A stretch of DNA of 64,000 bases. Origin: Agrobacterium tumefaciens_K. GTDB lineage: Bacteria; Pseudomonadota; Alphaproteobacteria; Rhizobiales; Rhizobiaceae. Below the pieces are notes generated by a model that was not told the DNA's origin, made no database searches, and was given only the letters and a program-made list of their open reading frames with translations. The stretch spans positions 372,001 through 436,000 of the forward strand of contig NZ_JAOEGC010000002.1 in the NCBI RefSeq assembly GCF_031801495.1, given 5' to 3'. This document shows positions 61,190 through 64,000 of the stretch, piece by piece. A program made the translations under genes and the position numbers. The first letter of the stretch is position 1, and each line of letters opens with the position of its first letter.

Positions 61190-63454
61190 ATGGATATGAA
61201 CGAAATCAAGGAAATCTTTTTCCAGGAATGCGAGGAACAGCTCGCCGAACTGGAATCGGGGCTTCTCAAATTGAACGATGGCGACCGTGATCCGGAAACC
61301 GTCAACGCCGTTTTCCGAGCCGTTCATTCCATCAAGGGCGGTGCAGGCGCCTTTGGTCTAGACGACCTCGTTGCCTTTGCGCACGTTTTCGAAACGACGC
61401 TCGATTGTGTCCGCTCCAACAAGCTGGAGCCGACACAGGATGTTCTCAAGGTCATGCTCAAGTCGGCTGACGTTCTGGCCGACCTGACAAATGCGGCCAG
61501 AGACGGCGGGAGCGTCGAGGATAGCCGCACCCGCGGTCTGGTGAAGGAGCTGGAAGCGCTGGCGAACGGCGAAACCGCTCAGGTGTTCGCGCCGGCAGCG
61601 GCACCGGCACCGGCACCGGCAGCGAAGGCGCCGGTCTTTGCGGCGCCCGCGCCGACCGATGAAAGCGGTTTCCAGCCTGTCATGTTCTCCTTCACCGAGT
61701 TCGCCGATGACGAGCCGATGATGGAAACACCGACTTTCCAGATCACCTTCAAGCCGCATCCGACGCTCTATTCCAAGGGCAATGAGGCAGCGCTGCTTCT
61801 GCGCGACCTTTCCCGCATAGGCGAAATGAGCATCAATTGTGACCAGTCGAGCCTTCCGTCTCTCGACAAGCTCGATCCTGAAGCCCCTTATTTTTCCTGG
61901 ACGATATCGATCAAGACCGACAAGGGCGAGGAAGGTATTCGCAGCGTCTTCGAATTTGCCGAGTGGGATTGCGATCTGGAAATCACGGAGATCGTTTCCG
62001 ACGTGGCGGAAGACGAAGAACTCCCGATGATCCCGGTTCCGTTCGATCTGTCCATTCTCGGCGGAGACAATGAGCCTGCAGTTCAGCCCGCCGTCGAAGA
62101 GGTACCGGAGGCTGTCGTCGCCGTTGAAACGGCTGTGGCCGCAACACAGGTGACCAAGAGCGTCAACGCTGCCATCGAAAAGCGCGAGGCCGCAGCACCT
62201 GCCGCAGCCGCAGCACAGGCGAACAACGCCGCTGCCAATGCCAGTGCCGGTCAGACGATCCGCGTCGACCTCGATCGCGTCGACCGCCTCATCAACCTCG
62301 TTGGCGAGCTTGTCATCAACCAGGCCATGCTGTCGCAGAGCGTCATTGAAAACGATGCAAGCGGCACGTCCGCCGTGAACATGGGGCTGGAAGAACTCCA
62401 GCAGCTGACGCGCGAGATCCAGGACAGCGTCATGGCGATCCGTGCACAGCCGGTGAAGCCGGTGTTCCAGCGCATGTCGCGTATCGTTCGCGAAGTCGCC
62501 GACATGATCGGTAAGCAGATCCGTCTGGTGACGGAAGGTGAGAACACGGAAGTCGACAAGACGGTTATCGACAAGCTGGCCGAACCGCTGACGCACATGA
62601 TCCGCAACGCCGTCGACCACGGCGTCGAAACACCCGAAAAGCGTGAAGCCGCCGGCAAGAATCCGGAAGGCACGATCAAGCTTTCGGCCAAGCATCGTTC
62701 GGGCCGCATTCTGATCGAACTGCAGGACGACGGTGCGGGCATCAACCGCGAACGCGTCCGCCAGAAGGCCATCGACAACGATCTGATCGCGGCGGACGCC
62801 AACCTGACCGACGAGGAAATTGACAACCTGATCTTTGCGCCGGGTTTCTCCACCGCGGACAAGATTTCCGATATTTCCGGCCGTGGCGTCGGCATGGATG
62901 TGGTCAAGCGCTCCATTCAGGCGCTCGGCGGTCGCATCAGCATCTCGTCGCGTCCGGGTCAGGGTTCGACCTTCACCATGAGCCTGCCGCTGACGCTCGC
63001 CGTTCTGGACGGTATGGTGGTGACGGTAGCCGGCCAGACGCTCGTCGTGCCGTTGACCGCAATCGTCGAGACGCTGCAGCCGGAAGCGAAGAACATCCAT
63101 TCCTTCGGTTCGAACCAGCGATTGATCTCGATCCGCAATTCGTTCTGCCCGCTGGTGGATGTCGGCCGGATACTCAACTTCCGCCCGACGCAGGCCAATC
63201 CGGTCGAAGGCGTCGCGCTGCTGGTTGAATCCGAAGGCGGCGGCCAGCGCGCCCTGATGGTCGATGCGATCCAGGGTCAGCGTCAGGTCGTCATCAAGTC
63301 GCTCGAGGCAAACTACACCCACGTTCCGGGTATCGCCGCAGCGACCATTCTGGGTGATGGTCGCGTGGCCCTCATTCTTGATGTCGACGCAATCGTCAGT
63401 GCTTCGCGCGGGCAGCCGCTCAAGCAGGAAATGTCGCTCGCGGCGACGGGTTGA
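61190..63454 (+). CDS. cheA: CheA, chemotaxis histidine kinase
   Basis: 754 residues. The HPt domain carries His46 (FRAVHSIKGGAGAFG); a CheY-binding type domain follows in the middle, after an Ala/Pro-rich linker coded by a six-base repeat (61593-61624). The dimerisation domain begins DRVDRLINLVGELVINQAML. The ATPase has NAVDHGVE, DDGAGINRERV, and GRGVGMDVVK, followed by a CheW-like regulatory domain. It phosphorylates CheY1, CheY2 and CheB. Confidence 0.96.
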   Translation: MDMNEIKEIFFQECEEQLAELESGLLKLNDGDRDPETVNAVFRAVHSIKGGAGAFGLDDLVAFAHVFETTLDCVRSNKLEPTQDVLKVMLKSADVLADLTNAARDGGSVEDSRTRGLVKELEALANGETAQVFAPAAAPAPAPAAKAPVFAAPAPTDESGFQPVMFSFTEFADDEPMMETPTFQITFKPHPTLYSKGNEAALLLRDLSRIGEMSINCDQSSLPSLDKLDPEAPYFSWTISIKTDKGEEGIRSVFEFAEWDCDLEITEIVSDVAEDEELPMIPVPFDLSILGGDNEPAVQPAVEEVPEAVVAVETAVAATQVTKSVNAAIEKREAAAPAAAAAQANNAAANASAGQTIRVDLDRVDRLINLVGELVINQAMLSQSVIENDASGTSAVNMGLEELQQLTREIQDSVMAIRAQPVKPVFQRMSRIVREVADMIGKQIRLVTEGENTEVDKTVIDKLAEPLTHMIRNAVDHGVETPEKREAAGKNPEGTIKLSAKHRSGRILIELQDDGAGINRERVRQKAIDNDLIAADANLTDEEIDNLIFAPGFSTADKISDISGRGVGMDVVKRSIQALGGRISISSRPGQGSTFTMSLPLTLAVLDGMVVTVAGQTLVVPLTAIVETLQPEAKNIHSFGSNQRLISIRNSFCPLVDVGRILNFRPTQANPVEGVALLVESEGGGQRALMVDAIQGQRQVVIKSLEANYTHVPGIAAATILGDGRVALILDVDAIVSASRGQPLKQEMSLAATG
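61593..61624 (+). repeat. Six-base tandem repeat in cheA
   Basis: About five units of CGGCAC/CGGCAG in a row, coding an Ala-Pro linker between the HPt and the next domain. Gain or loss of a unit keeps the frame. Confidence 0.7.
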
Positions 63455-63467
63455 AAGCGGATAATCC

Positions 63468-64000
63468 ATGGCAGCACTTAATTTCAGCGATCAGCGTCAA
63501 TCCCCGGACGAAGTTCTCGCGAGCGGCGAATACCCGCTGACCCGGCGCGATCTTTCCGAAATTGCTGCGATGATCTACGCGGATGCGGGCATCTATCTGA
63601 ACGATACGAAAGCATCGCTGGTCTATTCGCGGCTGTCGAAGCATATTCGCAGTCTCGGTCTTCCCGGCTTTCGCGCATATTGCACTCTGGTGTCCTCACC
63701 GGAAGGTGCCCCGGCTCGTCGTGAGATGCTGTCGCATCTCACGACCAATTTCACGCGGTTCTTCCGGGAAAACCATCATTTCGAGCATCTGCGCGATACG
63801 GTGCTTCCGGGGCTGGTGGCGCGTGCCAAGGCGGGTGGGCGCGTCAGGATCTGGTCTGCCGCCTGCTCTGACGGGCAGGAACCCTATTCCATTGCGCTGA
63901 CCGTACTGGCAATGTTTCCCAATGCTGCGGATTACGATTTCAAGATCCTCGCAACCGACATCGACCCGAAAATCCTGGCGCAGGCCCGCGCCGGCATCTA
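63468..64000 (+). CDS. cheR: CheR, chemoreceptor methyltransferase, 5' part
   Basis: The window ends inside the gene, leaving about 177 residues. The N-terminal CheR helical domain (YPLTRRDLSEIAAMIYADAG, SRLSKHIRSLG) is followed by LSHLTTNFTRFFRENHHFEH and the SAM-binding core IWSAACSDGQEPYSIALTV, ILATDIDPKILAQAR. The usual CSTGEEPY is CSDGQEPY here. It methylates glutamates on chemoreceptors. It starts 14 bases past cheA. Confidence 0.93.
   Translation, partial: MAALNFSDQRQSPDEVLASGEYPLTRRDLSEIAAMIYADAGIYLNDTKASLVYSRLSKHIRSLGLPGFRAYCTLVSSPEGAPARREMLSHLTTNFTRFFRENHHFEHLRDTVLPGLVARAKAGGRVRIWSAACSDGQEPYSIALTVLAMFPNAADYDFKILATDIDPKILAQARAGI

Noticed and set aside
61358..63469. 703-residue open frame on the minus strand
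   Set aside because: It lies opposite cheA, which has all five CheA domains. The translated sequence is rich in Arg and His in a codon-complement pattern.
1..64000. CRISPR array, insertion sequence or transposase
   Set aside because: No regularly spaced direct repeats and no transposase-like frames were seen.

Overview
The window looks like a stretch of the main chromosome of a member of the Rhizobiaceae, most likely Agrobacterium. The call rests on gene content and order: GcrA, a PodJ-type polarity protein, an Mrp/Pha-type antiporter operon with fused A and B subunits, a SAM-II riboswitch ahead of metZ, a phoR-pstSCAB-phoU-phoB cluster, and a chemotaxis operon in the order soluble receptor, STAS protein, cheY1, cheA, cheR. 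Genes are densely packed on both strands, many with overlapping ATGA or TGATG junctions.

Layout. 1-3.8 kb: the end of a PRC-barrel gene, a row of very small stress-type genes (a DUF982 protein, a 24-residue membrane peptide and a YqaE/Pmp3 protein, the last two behind EcfG-like promoters), tRNA-Thr(CGT), a nitronate monooxygenase with a palindromic operator, and a single-span membrane protein. 3.8-12.8 kb: the phosphate block, with ppk2, phoR, pstS, pstC, pstA, pstB, phoU and phoB. PHO boxes stand before phoR and pstS, and an attenuator-like hairpin follows pstS. 12.9-20.6 kb: gcrA, argD-argF-hslO, apaG, metZ with its SAM-II riboswitch, a double-domain dCTP deaminase and tRNA-Gly(CCC). 20.6-26.1 kb: the part that looks most accessory, with a DapA-fold protein lacking its catalytic residues, three small unknown proteins, a glycosyltransferase with an N-terminal MshEN-like domain and a periplasmic solute-binding protein. 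26.1-39.6 kb: an S24-type repressor, a NarL-type regulator, DUF952, pyrD, a CAP lipoprotein, a methyltransferase, tandem YitT proteins, an Rrf2/AhpD-like pair, a DEXH helicase with PdeM, a UspA protein and a TSUP transporter with its partner. 39.8-49.3 kb: podJ and a three-gene fatty acid beta-oxidation operon. 49.6-58.4 kb: tRNA-Phe, a GGDEF-EAL protein and the Pha/Mrp operon. 58.9 kb to the end: the chemotaxis operon, cut off inside cheR.

How the parts work together. The phosphate block holds sensor, transporter, PhoU and response regulator, with the likely PhoB targets visible as 11-bp-spaced repeats; ppk2 beside it links polyphosphate to the same physiology. The beta-oxidation operon and the distant nitronate monooxygenase share the same 16-base operator core, so one regulator, not encoded here, probably controls both.

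Most worth a second look: the pseudoenzyme-like DapA homologue, the SAM-II leader with two mutually exclusive hairpins, the shared fad/nitronate operator, the GANTC cluster before gcrA, the EcfG promoters on the microprotein genes, and a globin-type chemoreceptor whose heme-ligand position is Ala. No CRISPR array, insertion sequence or prophage was seen. All functional calls come from reading the sequence; no database search was run.
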